A stretch of DNA of 64,000 nt from Gaiellasilicea sp963707575. Lineage in GTDB: Bacteria > Actinomycetota > Thermoleophilia > Gaiellales > Gaiellaceae. The stretch covers positions 124,001 through 188,000 of the forward strand of contig OY970171.1 of assembly GCA_963707575.1 (NCBI GenBank), read 5' to 3'. The notes below the pieces were generated by a model. That model saw only the letters and a program-made list of their open reading frames with translations, did not search any database and was not told the DNA's origin. Positions 51,736 to 60,462 of the stretch are shown piece by piece. Made by a program: the position numbers and the translations under genes. The stretch's first letter is position 1. Each line of letters starts with the position of its first letter.

Positions 51736-52134
51736 CTAGACCGCGTCCAGCGCCTCGTTCACGAGCCGGTCGGCGAGCTCGTTGTGCTCCCTCCGGACCG
51801 CCGTGTAGCGCACGGTCCCGAGCCGGCGGGCGAGCTCTGCCGCCCGCAGCGACAGCTCCCGCAACGCGGCGTTCTTCACCTTGTACTCGCCGCGCATCTG
51901 CTTGACCATCAGCTCGGAGTCGGAGACGACCTCGACCTCGTCGACGGCCAGCTCGACGGCCTTCTCGAGCCCGGCAAGAAGCGCGCTGTACTCCGCCACG
52001 TTGTTCGTGGCGATCCCGATCGCCTCGCCGTGGGCGGCGAGCACGGTGCCGTCCTCGCCCTCGAGCACGAAGCCGTAGGCGGCCGGGCCGGGGTTGCCGC
52101 GGGCGCCGCCGTCGGTGAAGAGGCGCGCCTTCAC
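51736..52134 (-). CDS. ribonuclease HI-family protein
   Basis: A 132-aa RNase H fold. The four acidic residues are in FTDGGARGNPG (Asp), NNVAEYSALLAGLE (Glu), VVSDSELMV (Asp) and EHNELADRLVNEAL (Asp). It cleaves RNA in RNA-DNA hybrids. GTG 52134 overlaps the upstream stop as GTGA. It is the last gene of the run ALDH - cupin - YqfO-like - RNase H. Confidence 0.9.
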   Translation of the reverse strand: MKARLFTDGGARGNPGPAAYGFVLEGEDGTVLAAHGEAIGIATNNVAEYSALLAGLEKAVELAVDEVEVVSDSELMVKQMRGEYKVKNAALRELSLRAAELARRLGTVRYTAVRREHNELADRLVNEALDAV

Positions 52135-52445
52135 GGCGTGGTGAGCGCATAGACGTCGTAGGCGGGCTCCTCGTAGGGATGCGCGTCCTTCAGCGCCGCG
52201 ACGACCGCGTCGAGCAGGTCGTCGGGAACAACCGTCTCCACCCGTAGCTCCGCCACGCGCTGCTCGCGGCCGGCCTCGCCGAGCGTGGGGCTCGTCCCCT
52301 CGCCGCCGACGTAGGTGCCCGTTCCTGCGGCGTACCATGAGCAGCGCTCGTAGGCGCCGATCCGGCCCGCTCCGGCGTCGAAAACGGCGGCCCGGGTCGC
52401 CTCCAGCGCCTCCCGCGGCACGAACCAGACCAGCTTGTAGGTCAG
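52131..52445 (-). CDS. YqfO/NIF3-associated CutA-like domain protein, apparent CTG start
   Basis: A 104-aa stand-alone domain: YKLVWFVPREALEATRAAVF, DAGAGRIGAYERCSWYAAG, GTGTYVGGEGTSPTLGEAG and AHPYEEPAYDVYAL. It matches the PII-like insert of YqfO/NIF3 proteins. The first beta strand (TYKLVWFVP) begins at a CTG (52445-52443) that overlaps the upstream TGA as CTGA. The next usable start, a GTG, would remove that strand. The role is unknown; metal or nucleotide binding is possible. Confidence 0.75.
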   Translation of the reverse strand: MTYKLVWFVPREALEATRAAVFDAGAGRIGAYERCSWYAAGTGTYVGGEGTSPTLGEAGREQRVAELRVETVVPDDLLDAVVAALKDAHPYEEPAYDVYALTTP

Positions 52446-52798
52446 ATCTCCACCTCGGGCGCGGCGTCGGCGTCCGCGTCGCCCGTGTTGGGTGTCCCGA
52501 GCGGCTCGATGAGCAGGATCTCGGCGCCCTCCTCGGAGCGGGGACAGTGCTCCACCCCGCGCGGGACGACGAAGAGCTCGCCGGGGCCGAGCTCGACGTC
52601 CCGGTCGCGCAGCTGGATCGTCAGGCGGCCGGTGAGGACGAGGAAGAAGTCGTCCGTGTCGGGATGCGAGTGCCAGACGAACTCGCCGCGCGTCCGCGCG
52701 ACCTGGATCTTGTTCCCGTTGTAGTGCCCGACGATCCGCGGTGAGAAGACGTCGTCGAACGACGCGAGCTTCTCGGCCAGGTCGACCTTGTCTCTCAC
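52442..52798 (-). CDS. cupin-domain protein
   Basis: A 118-aa cupin. It has IVGHYNGNKIQVARTRGEFV, then WHSHPDTDDFFLVLTGRLTI (metal site), then PGELFVVPRGVEHCPRSEEG. The ligand is unknown. GTG 52798 overlaps the aldehyde dehydrogenase stop (GTGA), and its own stop overlaps the next CTG start. Confidence 0.82.
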   Translation of the reverse strand: MRDKVDLAEKLASFDDVFSPRIVGHYNGNKIQVARTRGEFVWHSHPDTDDFFLVLTGRLTIQLRDRDVELGPGELFVVPRGVEHCPRSEEGAEILLIEPLGTPNTGDADADAAPEVEI

Positions 52799-54294
52799 TC
52801 GATGTTGTCGATCTGCGCCCGCTGGAGCTTCCCGGAGTAGTCGACGTAGATCGACTTCCACTCCGTGAACACGTCGAGCGCGGCCTGACCCGCCTCGCGG
52901 TGGCCGTTGCCGGTGTCCTTCGTCCCGCCGAAGGGCAGATGCACCTCGGCGCCGGTCGTGCCCGCGTTGATGTAGGTGATCCCGGACTGGAGGTCGCGCA
53001 TCGCGCGGAACGCCTTGTTCACGTCGCGCGTGAAGATCGCGGACGAGAGCCCGTAGCGGATCCCGTTCGCGACGCGCAGCGCCTCGTCGAAGTCCTTGAC
53101 GCGGAGCACCGACGTCGTCGGCCCGAAGATCTCCTCCTGCGCGATCCGCATCTGCGGCTCGACGTCGCCGAAGATGGTCGGCCGGTAGAAGAAGCCCTTG
53201 CCGAGGTCGCCGTCGCTCGCGGGCTCGCCGCCTGTGAGCAGCGTCGCGCCCTCGTCGGAGCCGATGCCCGTGTAGGAGTGGATCTTCTCCAGCGCCTCAC
53301 GGTTGATCACCGGGCCGAGGTCGGTCTCGGGATCCCAGCCGGGGCCGATCCGCATCGCCTCGGCGCGCGTGACCAGCCGGCTCTGGAGCTCGTCGTAGAT
53401 TGCCTCGTGGGCGATCACGCGGCTCGCGGCGGTGCAGCGCTGTCCGGACGTGCCGAATGCCGACCAGACGATCCCCTCGACCGCGAGGTCGAGGTCGGCG
53501 TCGTCCATGACGATGATCCCGTTCTTGCCGCCCAGCTCGAGATGGACGTGCTTCAGGAAGTCGGCTGCGTTCTTCGTCACCAGCACCCCGGTCTCGCGCG
53601 AGCCGGTGAAGGTGATCACGGGCACGTCCGGGTGGCGCACGAGGCGGTCGCCCGCCTCCTCGCCGTAGCCGTGAACGAGGTTGACGACCCCGTCCGGCAG
53701 TCCCGCCTCCGAGAGCAGCTCGACGAACCGCTCGGCGAGAAGCGGCGTGTCCTCCGCGGGCTTGAGCACCACGGTGTTCCCGCACACGAGCGCGGGCATC
53801 AGCTTCCAGGCCGGGATCGCGATCGGGAAGTTCCACGGCGTGATCGCGCCGACCACGCCGACCGGGTTGCGCACGGACATCTGGAACTTGTCCCGCAGCT
53901 CCGACGGGGTCGTGTGACCGAACATGCGCCGGCCCTCGCCGGCCATGTAGACGGCCATGTCGATCGCCTCCTGGACGTCGCCGCCGGCCTCGGCGAGCAC
54001 CTTGCCCATCTCGCGGCTCATCAGCTCGGTCAGCTCCTGCTTCACGTCCTCCAGCAGTCGGGAGAACTGGAGCAGGATCTGGCCACGCTCGGGGGCCGGC
54101 ACGAGCCGCCACTCCTCGAAGGCGGCCTTCGCGGCCGCGACGGCGCGATCGACGTCCTCGGCGCCCGAGCGGGGGAACGTGCCGAGCGTCTCGCCGGTGG
54201 CGGGGACGGACGACTCGAAGGTCTCGCCCGACACCGCGGAGACCCATTCGCCGCCGATGTAGTTCTTGAACTCGCGTGCGCCCGTGACCGCCAT
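52795..54294 (-). CDS. aldehyde dehydrogenase
   Basis: A 499-aa NAD(P) enzyme: GAITPWNFPIAIPAWKLMPA, VLKPAEDTP, the Gly motif FTGSRETG, catalytic Glu in LELGGKN and Cys in FGTSGQRCTAASR. The end reads GAEVHLPFGGTKDTGNGHRE, seen in semialdehyde-type dehydrogenases. The substrate is uncertain (aminoadipate, glutarate or succinate semialdehyde type). ATG 54294 lies 8 nt after TACACT. It heads the operon to RNase HI. Confidence 0.93.
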   Translation of the reverse strand: MAVTGAREFKNYIGGEWVSAVSGETFESSVPATGETLGTFPRSGAEDVDRAVAAAKAAFEEWRLVPAPERGQILLQFSRLLEDVKQELTELMSREMGKVLAEAGGDVQEAIDMAVYMAGEGRRMFGHTTPSELRDKFQMSVRNPVGVVGAITPWNFPIAIPAWKLMPALVCGNTVVLKPAEDTPLLAERFVELLSEAGLPDGVVNLVHGYGEEAGDRLVRHPDVPVITFTGSRETGVLVTKNAADFLKHVHLELGGKNGIIVMDDADLDLAVEGIVWSAFGTSGQRCTAASRVIAHEAIYDELQSRLVTRAEAMRIGPGWDPETDLGPVINREALEKIHSYTGIGSDEGATLLTGGEPASDGDLGKGFFYRPTIFGDVEPQMRIAQEEIFGPTTSVLRVKDFDEALRVANGIRYGLSSAIFTRDVNKAFRAMRDLQSGITYINAGTTGAEVHLPFGGTKDTGNGHREAGQAALDVFTEWKSIYVDYSGKLQRAQIDNIE

Positions 54295-54302
54295 CGGCGG
54301 CC

Positions 54303-54308
54303 AGTGTA
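54303..54308 (-). promoter_or_regulatory. -10 box for aldehyde dehydrogenase operon
   Basis: TACACT (minus strand) ends 8 nt before ATG 54294. A second TACACT (54544-54549) lies 9 nt before the next upstream gene. Confidence 0.5.
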
Positions 54309-54309
54309 G

Positions 54310-54534
54310 TTACTCGTCCTGCGCGGGCGTCGGCGTCTGCGGGAACGTCCCCGGGATGCGCGCGCGGCGACGATCGCGGATCTCGCGCTTGCCGCCGTAC
54401 TCGCGGCCGTTGCGCCGGTCATCCCCCTCGCGGCGGTCGATGATCACCGTCACGTTGGGGTTGTCGGCGTAGTACGCGACCATCTTCTCGAAGAGCTCGT
54501 CCTCGAGATCCCTGGGGATCACGCAGTAGATCAT
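54310..54534 (-). CDS. 74-aa small conserved-looking protein
   Basis: A short protein: YCVIPRDLEDELFEKMVAYY, then NPNVTVIIDRREGDDRR and a basic tail KREIRDRRRARIPGTFPQ. A beta-alpha-beta start plus disordered Arg-rich end suggests nucleic-acid or ribosome contact, but this is a guess. TACACT lies 9 nt before the ATG. Confidence 0.6.
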   Translation of the reverse strand: MIYCVIPRDLEDELFEKMVAYYADNPNVTVIIDRREGDDRRNGREYGGKREIRDRRRARIPGTFPQTPTPAQDE

Positions 54535-54581
54535 CGTGCTCGCAGTGTAAGCAGGTATCCGGTCATTGCCAGACCAGGTTC

Positions 54582-55211
54582 TCAGTGCCTCTTGGCAAAC
54601 GCCGTAACGGCGCCGAGGCCGACGAAGACGGAGCCGGAGACGTACCGCCGCGCGGCGAGGAAGCGCGGGCTGGAGCGCAGCCTGGACGCAGCGCTGCCCG
54701 CGGCGAGTGCCCAGAGGGAGTCGCTCACCACCGCGAGCGCCACGAAGACCAGGCCGAGCACGAGCAGCTGCACAGCCACGGAGCCGGCGTCGCGATCGAC
54801 GAACTGCGGCAGGAACGCGATGAAGAAGAGCGCCGTCTTCGGGTTGAGCACGTTCACGATCACGCCCTGGGCGAAGCTCCGCCGCAACCGGCGCTCGCGG
54901 CGAACCTCGTCGGCGGGGTCTTCCTTGCGCACGAATAGCGTGTAGAGGCCGAGACCGATCAGGTACGCGGCTCCCGCGAGCTTGACGGCGGTGAAGGCGG
55001 TCGCGGACGAGAGCAGGAGGGCCGAGAGCCCGATCGCGGCCGCCGTCGCATGGACGAGGCCGCCCACCGCGACCCCGAGCGCGGACAGCAGCCCGGCGAC
55101 GCGACCGCCGTCGATGCTCTGGGCGACGATGTAGAGCACCGCCGGGCCCGGCACGACGATCAGCGCCAGGGCGGCGAGCGAAAACAGTGCCAGCGTTCCT
55201 GCGGACGGCAC
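54582..55211 (-). CDS. LysE/RhtB-family amino acid exporter
   Basis: A 209-aa protein with six TM helices. The family signature near the N-terminus is LIVVPGPAVLYIVAQSIDGG, followed by VGGLVHATAAAIGLSALL and NVLNPKTALFFIAFLPQFVD. It would export amino acids or homoserine lactones. The start is GTG with GAGGA upstream. Confidence 0.9.
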   Translation of the reverse strand: MPSAGTLALFSLAALALIVVPGPAVLYIVAQSIDGGRVAGLLSALGVAVGGLVHATAAAIGLSALLLSSATAFTAVKLAGAAYLIGLGLYTLFVRKEDPADEVRRERRLRRSFAQGVIVNVLNPKTALFFIAFLPQFVDRDAGSVAVQLLVLGLVFVALAVVSDSLWALAAGSAASRLRSSPRFLAARRYVSGSVFVGLGAVTAFAKRH

Positions 55212-55224
55212 GCCTAGCGTTCCT

Positions 55225-55836
55225 CTAGGTGCGGGCGATGTCGGGCATCAGGCGCCCGTCGTCCGCGAGCTGGGCGTTCCAGTCGAGGAAGCTGCCCTCG
55301 AGCTCGGTGACGTCGTGCCCGCGCTCGGCGAGGCGCACGGCCTGCGCCGAGTCGGGCGTGACGCGGTACTGGTACCAGGAGATCTCCCAGGCGACGGTGA
55401 TCACCGTGTCGCCGCTGACACCCGAGAGAGGCACGATCGACGCCTTCGGCGGGCCAAGGCTCTTGGCGATTCCGGCGACGGTGCGCCGGTAGGCGCTCGC
55501 GTTGAAGAGATCGGCCGCCTCCACCTGCTCGAGCTCGCGCGGCGACAGGCGGCGCAGGATCGGCTCGTCGGCGACAGGTGCTTCCTCAGCCCGTCGCCCG
55601 CCGAGCAGGCCGCTCCAGGACTTGCGGCGCCGGCGAGCCTCGTAGGGGACGGTCGGCGTCATCGGCGCACCCTCCCGTAGCCACCCGTGCTCGAGCGCGA
55701 CGTCCTGGCAGAGCGGACAGACGTCGACGTAGTGGGACCCGTCGTCCGGCGTATAGCGCACGGCGTGCTCGCCCATCAGGAGGGAGCGTTCGCAGATGGC
55801 GCAGGTCCGCGTTGCTGCGGCTCGCGTGACGCGCAT
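55225..55836 (-). CDS. zinc-ribbon protein with C-terminal domain of unknown function
   Basis: A 203-aa soluble protein. The N-terminal ribbon has RTCAICERSLLMGEHAVRY and VDVCPLCQDVALEHGW. The middle is basic. The C-terminal 100 residues (LSPRELEQVEAADLFNASAY; ASIVPLSGVSGDTVITVAWE; ELEGSFLDWNAQLADDG) are unassigned. ATG 55836 lies 7 nt after TACGGT, suggesting a leaderless mRNA. Confidence 0.65.
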   Translation of the reverse strand: MRVTRAAATRTCAICERSLLMGEHAVRYTPDDGSHYVDVCPLCQDVALEHGWLREGAPMTPTVPYEARRRRKSWSGLLGGRRAEEAPVADEPILRRLSPRELEQVEAADLFNASAYRRTVAGIAKSLGPPKASIVPLSGVSGDTVITVAWEISWYQYRVTPDSAQAVRLAERGHDVTELEGSFLDWNAQLADDGRLMPDIART

Positions 55837-55843
55837 AGGCACG

Positions 55844-55849
55844 ACCGTA
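55844..55849 (-). promoter_or_regulatory. -10 box for leaderless zinc-ribbon gene
   Basis: TACGGT (minus strand) ends 7 nt before ATG 55836. Confidence 0.5.
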
Positions 55850-55883
55850 GCAAACCCCGCCGAGTTATCCACAGGCGTGGAAA

Positions 55884-57938
55884 TCAGTGCGCAGCGGCTG
55901 TCTCTCGTGCCTTCTGCGTGTCGGTGATCACCTTTTGCGCGACGTGCGCGGGCACCTCCTCGTAGCGCACGAAGTGCATCGCGTAGTCGCCCCGGCCGCC
56001 CGTGATCGACGTGAGGGTCTGCGAGTACGTCAGCACCTCGGACATCGGCACCTCGGCCTTGATCGTCGTCATCCCGCCCGCCGGCTCCATCCCGTGCAGG
56101 CGGCCGCGACGGGAGTTGAGGTCGCCGTTGACCGCGCCGACCGCCTCGTCGGGGACCGTCACCTCGACCTCCATGATCGGCTCGAGCAGCACCGGCTGCG
56201 CCTTCGCGTAGGCCTCCTTGAACGCCATCGAGCCGGCGATCTTGAACGCCATCTCCGAGGAGTCGACGTTGTGGTACGAGCCGTCGACGAGCAGCACCCG
56301 CACGCCCTGCACGGGAGCGCCCGCGAGCTCGCCTTGGCTCATCGCCTCCTGGATGCCCTTGTCGACGGCCGGACGGAAGCCCTGCGGGATCACGCCGCCG
56401 ACGATCTTGTCCACGAACTCGTAGCCGACGTTGCCCTCGATCGGCTCGAGCACGATCGTGCAGTCGCCGAACTGGCCGCGGCCGCCCGTCTGCTTCTTGT
56501 AGCGCGCGTGCGCCCGCGACTCGGAGCGGATCGTCTCCAGGTAGGGCACGCGCGGCGGGTGCAGCTCGACGTCGATACCGAATCGACGCTTCGCCCGCTC
56601 GAGCGCGACCTCGACGTGCATCTGGCTCATCCCAGCGAGGATCTCCTCCCCGGTCTGCGCGTCCCGATGGAGCCGCAGCGTCGGGTCCTCCTCCGCGAGC
56701 CGGCGGATTGCGGTGGCGACCTTCTCCTCCTCGCCCTTGATCGTGGGCGTGATCGCGAAGCTCATCACCGGCTCGGGAAAGCCGATCTCGGGCACGTCGG
56801 TGGCGACTTCCTTGTCCAGCAGCAGGTCGCCGGTCTGTACTTCCTTCAGCTTCGCCACCGCGCCGATGTCGCCGGGCCCGAACTCCTCGGCCGGGATGTG
56901 CTCCTTGCCCTGCTGGAAGAGCAGCGCGCCCATCCGCTCCTTGGCGTGCGTGCGCGCGTCCACGAGTGTCTGCTCGGGCCGCACCGAGCCTTGGAGGACC
57001 CGGAAGAGGTTGATCCGGCCGGCGAAGGGGTCGGCGATCGTCTTGAACACGAAGGCCGCCGTCGCGGCGCCCTCGATGTGCGTGATCGAGCCCATCTTCG
57101 CGGGGCTGGGGATGCCCTCGACGATCAGGTCGAGCAGGGCGTGGGTGCCGAGGTTCTGCGTCGCGACGCCGCACGCGACAGGGAAGACGATCCCCCGCGT
57201 GACCGCATCCTTGAGCGCGTGCGCAACCTCCTCGACGCCGAGCTCCTGCCCGTCCAGGTAGCGCTCCATCAGCGCGTCGTCGGTCTGGACGACCTCGTCG
57301 AGGAGCTTCTCGCGGTACTCCTGGGCGAGGGCGGTCATTTCGTCCGGGATCGGGCCGGGCTCGCCCTCGCGCTCCCCACCCGGGCTGAGGTACGCGCACA
57401 TGTGCAGCACGTCCACGATCCCCGTCAGCTCGTGCTCGCTCCCGATCGGCAGGTGCACGGCGACGCAGCGCTCCGACAGCTGCTCCTGGAGCTGGCCGAG
57501 GGCGCGGAAGAAGTCGGCGCGCTCGCGGTCGAGCATGTTCACGAAGAGGACACGTGAGAGGCCGAGCTCGTCGGCGCGCTTCCAGCCGCGCGTCGTCCCC
57601 ACCTCGACGCCCATCACGCCGCTGATCACGAACAGCGCCCCCTCGACGACCCGGAGCGCGCACCGCGCCTCGCCCTGGAAGCTCGGATCGCCGGGAACGT
57701 CGATCAGGTTCAGCTTCCGCCCCTGCCAGTCGGCGTGCGCGAGCGAGAGCGAGATCGAGAGCTTGCGCCGCTGCTCGTCGTCGTCCCAGTCCCCGACAGT
57801 CGTGCCGGCGTCGATCGTGCCCAGCCGGTTCAGCTCCTCAGCCTGGTAGAGCATCCCCTCGACGAGCGAGGTCTTGCCGGTCCCGCGGTGACCGACGACG
57901 GCGACGTTGCGGAGCTTTCCGGGCTCGAGAGCGGGCAT
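55884..57938 (-). CDS. EF-G-like GTPase (FusA2/EF-G2 type) with altered GTPase motifs
   Basis: A 684-aa protein with the five-domain EF-G layout. The GTPase motifs differ from canonical EF-G: G1 GHRGTGKTSL, G3 DVPGDPSFQGEARCA (the catalytic His of DTPGH is Asp), and G4 NMLDRE instead of NKxD. Domain IV has ARYKKQTGGRGQFGDCTIVL, and domain V GGRGDYAMHFVRYEEVP. Family knowledge: FusA2-type proteins are poorly active or specialised paralogs. AGGAGG precedes ATG 57938. The usual str operon genes are absent. Confidence 0.88.
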   Translation of the reverse strand: MPALEPGKLRNVAVVGHRGTGKTSLVEGMLYQAEELNRLGTIDAGTTVGDWDDDEQRRKLSISLSLAHADWQGRKLNLIDVPGDPSFQGEARCALRVVEGALFVISGVMGVEVGTTRGWKRADELGLSRVLFVNMLDRERADFFRALGQLQEQLSERCVAVHLPIGSEHELTGIVDVLHMCAYLSPGGEREGEPGPIPDEMTALAQEYREKLLDEVVQTDDALMERYLDGQELGVEEVAHALKDAVTRGIVFPVACGVATQNLGTHALLDLIVEGIPSPAKMGSITHIEGAATAAFVFKTIADPFAGRINLFRVLQGSVRPEQTLVDARTHAKERMGALLFQQGKEHIPAEEFGPGDIGAVAKLKEVQTGDLLLDKEVATDVPEIGFPEPVMSFAITPTIKGEEEKVATAIRRLAEEDPTLRLHRDAQTGEEILAGMSQMHVEVALERAKRRFGIDVELHPPRVPYLETIRSESRAHARYKKQTGGRGQFGDCTIVLEPIEGNVGYEFVDKIVGGVIPQGFRPAVDKGIQEAMSQGELAGAPVQGVRVLLVDGSYHNVDSSEMAFKIAGSMAFKEAYAKAQPVLLEPIMEVEVTVPDEAVGAVNGDLNSRRGRLHGMEPAGGMTTIKAEVPMSEVLTYSQTLTSITGGRGDYAMHFVRYEEVPAHVAQKVITDTQKARETAAAH

Positions 57939-57991
57939 GCGGCGGTTCCTCCTCGGCTGGACGACTCGGGGGAGTGAATCCTAACCGCGCT

Positions 57992-59368
57992 CTATGCGAT
58001 CAGTTGGCCCCTAGGTCGGATGTTCTGGTTGCCGCGGAAGACGTTCCCGGGGTCGAGCCGCTCCTTCACGGCAGCGAGCCGCTCGTACGCGTCGCCGAAC
58101 GCCGCGCGGATCCGCTCCTCCCCCTCGTCCCCGACGAAGTTGAGATAGACGCCGCCGTTCGTCCACTCGGCGAAGACGTCGCGACACGCACGACCCCACG
58201 TGATGTGCTCGTCGTCACGGTCCGCTCCGTCCCAGACGCAGAACGGGTGCAGCACGAAGCGGGCGTCGCGCTTGGCGAGCGGCGAGTCGGTGGCTCTGGC
58301 GACCTGGCCACCCCAGGGCGCGACGAGCATCTGCGTGAAGCTGATCGGCATCTGCTCCGAGTAGGCGACCAGCGCATCGAGCGCGTCGTCCGTCAGCTCG
58401 TCGAGATACTCCGCCGTCCACCAGTTCCGCTTGCCCGGTGGGTCGTCGATCATCTGCTGCAGCTCGGCATACGGGATCTCGCCGTACAGGTCGACGATCG
58501 GCTCGACGGCCGTGCGGAGCGGCTCGAGCGCGCGCTCGCCCTCCTCGACCGGGCCGTTCCACATTCCCGCCGTGACCGCCACCTTCTTTCCGTGCCACTC
58601 CTCCGGGATGAAGTCCTCCGGCGGCGCGGCGACGTATCCGAACACGACGCCGGATTCGTCGGGACCCGGCGTGTAGAAGTCGCGGAACGCCGCCGCGAGG
58701 GCGCGGCCGTGGGCCGGGTCGTACGCCGCGAGCCCGCCGAAGACGGCCGGCCCGACCGGGTGCAGCTTGAACTCGAGCGCCGTCACGACGCCGAAGTTGC
58801 CGCCACCGCCGCGCAGAGCCCACAGGAGCTCCGAATCCTCGTCGGCGCTCGCACGCACGCTCTCGCCGGACGCCGTCACGAGGTCGGCGGCGATCAGGTT
58901 GTCGCAGGCAAGGCCGTGCGAGCGCTCGAGCCAGCCGGAGCCGCCGCCGAGCGTAAGCCCGGCGACACCGGTGGTCGACACCCGGCCGCCGGTCGTGGCG
59001 AGCCCGTGCTGCTGCGTCGCGGCGTCGAACCGTGCCCACGTCAAACCCGCACCCGCGCGCGCGGTGCGCGCCTCGGCATCGACCTCGATCGAGTCGAGGC
59101 CGCGGACGTCGATCACGAGCCCGTCGTCGTTCAGCGAGACGCCGGCGACGGAGTGGCCGCCCGCGCGGACCGCGACGGGTGTCCCCGTGCGCCGCGCCCA
59201 GTCGAGACAGCTTGCGATGTCGTCCTCGCCCGCGACGCGGGCGATCGCGCCCGGCCTGCGGTCGATCATCGCGTTGAAGATGGTGCGCCCTTCCTCCCAG
59301 CCGCCGTCGCCGGGGAGGAACACGTCTCCTGAGAGCAGCTGTCGGAGCTCGCCGAAGTCACGCTTCAT
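57992..59368 (-). CDS. FAD-linked (berberine-bridge-type) oxidoreductase
   Basis: A 458-aa PCMH flavoenzyme. It has VAVRAGGHSVAG with H72 and SHGLACDNLIAADLVTASGE with C155, so FAD is probably bicovalently bound. A BBE-like C-terminal motif, GGVYLNFVGDEGEERIRAAF with RLDPGNVFRGNQNI, ends it. It would oxidise alcohol, sugar or alkaloid-like substrates with O2. AGGAGG before ATG 59368 sets the start. Confidence 0.9.
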   Translation of the reverse strand: MKRDFGELRQLLSGDVFLPGDGGWEEGRTIFNAMIDRRPGAIARVAGEDDIASCLDWARRTGTPVAVRAGGHSVAGVSLNDDGLVIDVRGLDSIEVDAEARTARAGAGLTWARFDAATQQHGLATTGGRVSTTGVAGLTLGGGSGWLERSHGLACDNLIAADLVTASGESVRASADEDSELLWALRGGGGNFGVVTALEFKLHPVGPAVFGGLAAYDPAHGRALAAAFRDFYTPGPDESGVVFGYVAAPPEDFIPEEWHGKKVAVTAGMWNGPVEEGERALEPLRTAVEPIVDLYGEIPYAELQQMIDDPPGKRNWWTAEYLDELTDDALDALVAYSEQMPISFTQMLVAPWGGQVARATDSPLAKRDARFVLHPFCVWDGADRDDEHITWGRACRDVFAEWTNGGVYLNFVGDEGEERIRAAFGDAYERLAAVKERLDPGNVFRGNQNIRPRGQLIA

Positions 59369-59426
59369 GGCCGCCTCCTGGTATGCGAATTGGTGCGCCG
59401 ACCCTACCCACCGCACGCGAGCGGGT

Positions 59427-60206
59427 CTAGGAGATCGGCGTACGGGCGGCGCCGCCGAGGCGCGCCTTGAGGCGGAGGATCGCCTTCGTGTGCAGCTGCG
59501 AGACGCGGGATTCGGTCACACCCAGCACCTCGCCGATCTCGCGCAGGGTCAGCTCCTCGTAGTAGTAGAGCGTGACGACGAGCTTCTCGCGCTCGGGGAG
59601 GCGCGCGATCGACTCGCCGAGCGCCTCGCGCATCTCGGTCTCGGCGAGCGCGGACTGGGGCTCCGGCCCCTGCGTGTCCTCGATCGTGTCGATCAGCGCG
59701 ACGCTGTCGCCCCCGTCGGAGACCGTCCAGAGCTCGTCGAGCGCGGCGATCGACGAGCGCGAAATCTCCGTCAGGCTGTCGCCGAGCTCCTCCTCGGTGA
59801 CACCGAGCTTCGCCGCGATCTCCTCGTCGGTGGGCGCCCGGCGGAGCTTCCGCTCGAGCTCGGCGATCGCCCGCTCGATGTCACGCGCCCGCGCGCGCAC
59901 CGAGCGCGGCACCCAGTCGAGCGCGCGCAGCTCGTCGATGATCGCGCCCTTGATCCTTGCGATCGCGTACGTCTCGAACTTGATCTCTCGGTCCGGGTCG
60001 TAGCGCTCGATCGCGCCGATCAGGCCGAGCAGTCCGTAGGAGACGAGGTCACCCTCGTCCACGTGCGCCGGCAGACCGCTGCCGAGCCGGCCCGCGACGA
60101 ACTTGACGAGCGGCGCGTAGGTGAGGATCAGCCGGTCGCGGATCGCGCGGTCTTTCGTCCGCACGTACTCCTGCCAGAGAGCGCTCGTGTCCTCGGTCGT
60201 GGCCAC
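59427..60206 (-). CDS. FliA/WhiG-type sigma factor
   Basis: A 259-aa sigma-70 factor with regions 2, 3 and 4. Region 2 is LVKFVAGRLGSGLPAHVDEG and FETYAIARIKGAIIDELRAL. Region 3 is RRAPTDEEIAAKLGVTEEEL. Region 4 is LPEREKLVVTLYYYEELTLR and VLGVTESRVSQLHTKAILRL. In actinobacteria such factors control motility or development; no flagellar genes are near. GTG 60206 lies 6 nt after TATTCT. Confidence 0.93.
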   Translation of the reverse strand: MATTEDTSALWQEYVRTKDRAIRDRLILTYAPLVKFVAGRLGSGLPAHVDEGDLVSYGLLGLIGAIERYDPDREIKFETYAIARIKGAIIDELRALDWVPRSVRARARDIERAIAELERKLRRAPTDEEIAAKLGVTEEELGDSLTEISRSSIAALDELWTVSDGGDSVALIDTIEDTQGPEPQSALAETEMREALGESIARLPEREKLVVTLYYYEELTLREIGEVLGVTESRVSQLHTKAILRLKARLGGAARTPIS

Positions 60207-60212
60207 GACGAG

Positions 60213-60218
60213 AGAATA
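60213..60218 (-). promoter_or_regulatory. -10 box for leaderless sigma gene
   Basis: TATTCT (minus strand), close to consensus, ends 6 nt before GTG 60206. Confidence 0.6.
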
Positions 60219-60250
60219 CGCCGCGAAACCGCCGATTCCTCAGCGCGCCG

Positions 60251-60418
60251 TCAGCGTCGCCGCAAGGCGCGCAGCGCCAGAGAGGCGAGCCAGCCGCCGA
60301 TCACCGCCGCTGCGAGCGCCACCACCCACACCCCGGCGCGGCCGGCCGCGACCGCGATCCAGCCGAACGACGCGGCGAGGAGGACGAAGAGGAGCCCGAG
60401 CGCGTGCCGCTGCTGCAC
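60251..60418 (-). CDS. 55-aa membrane protein with two TM helices
   Basis: A short product: QQRHALGLLFVLLAASFGWI, then RAGVWVVALAAAVIGGWLAS, then a basic tail ALRALRRR. GTG 60418 lies 7 nt after TAGGCT with no Shine-Dalgarno sequence, the same arrangement as many genes here, which supports it being real. Function unknown. Confidence 0.6.
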   Translation of the reverse strand: MQQRHALGLLFVLLAASFGWIAVAAGRAGVWVVALAAAVIGGWLASLALRALRRR

Positions 60419-60425
60419 GCCGCTG

Positions 60426-60431
60426 AGCCTA
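60426..60431 (-). promoter_or_regulatory. -10 box for 55-aa membrane gene
   Basis: TAGGCT (minus strand) ends 7 nt before GTG 60418. Confidence 0.5.
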
Positions 60432-60456
60432 GATGAGCGCCTCTCGAGCGGCCGAC

Positions 60457-60462
60457 TACAAT
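60457..60462 (+). promoter_or_regulatory. -10 box of tRNA-Trp
   Basis: TACAAT ends exactly 10 nt before the tRNA 5' end. Confidence 0.65.

Noticed and set aside
51533..51739. Open frame across the tRNA-Gly region on the plus strand
   Set aside because: It reads through the antisense of the tRNA and is explained by it.
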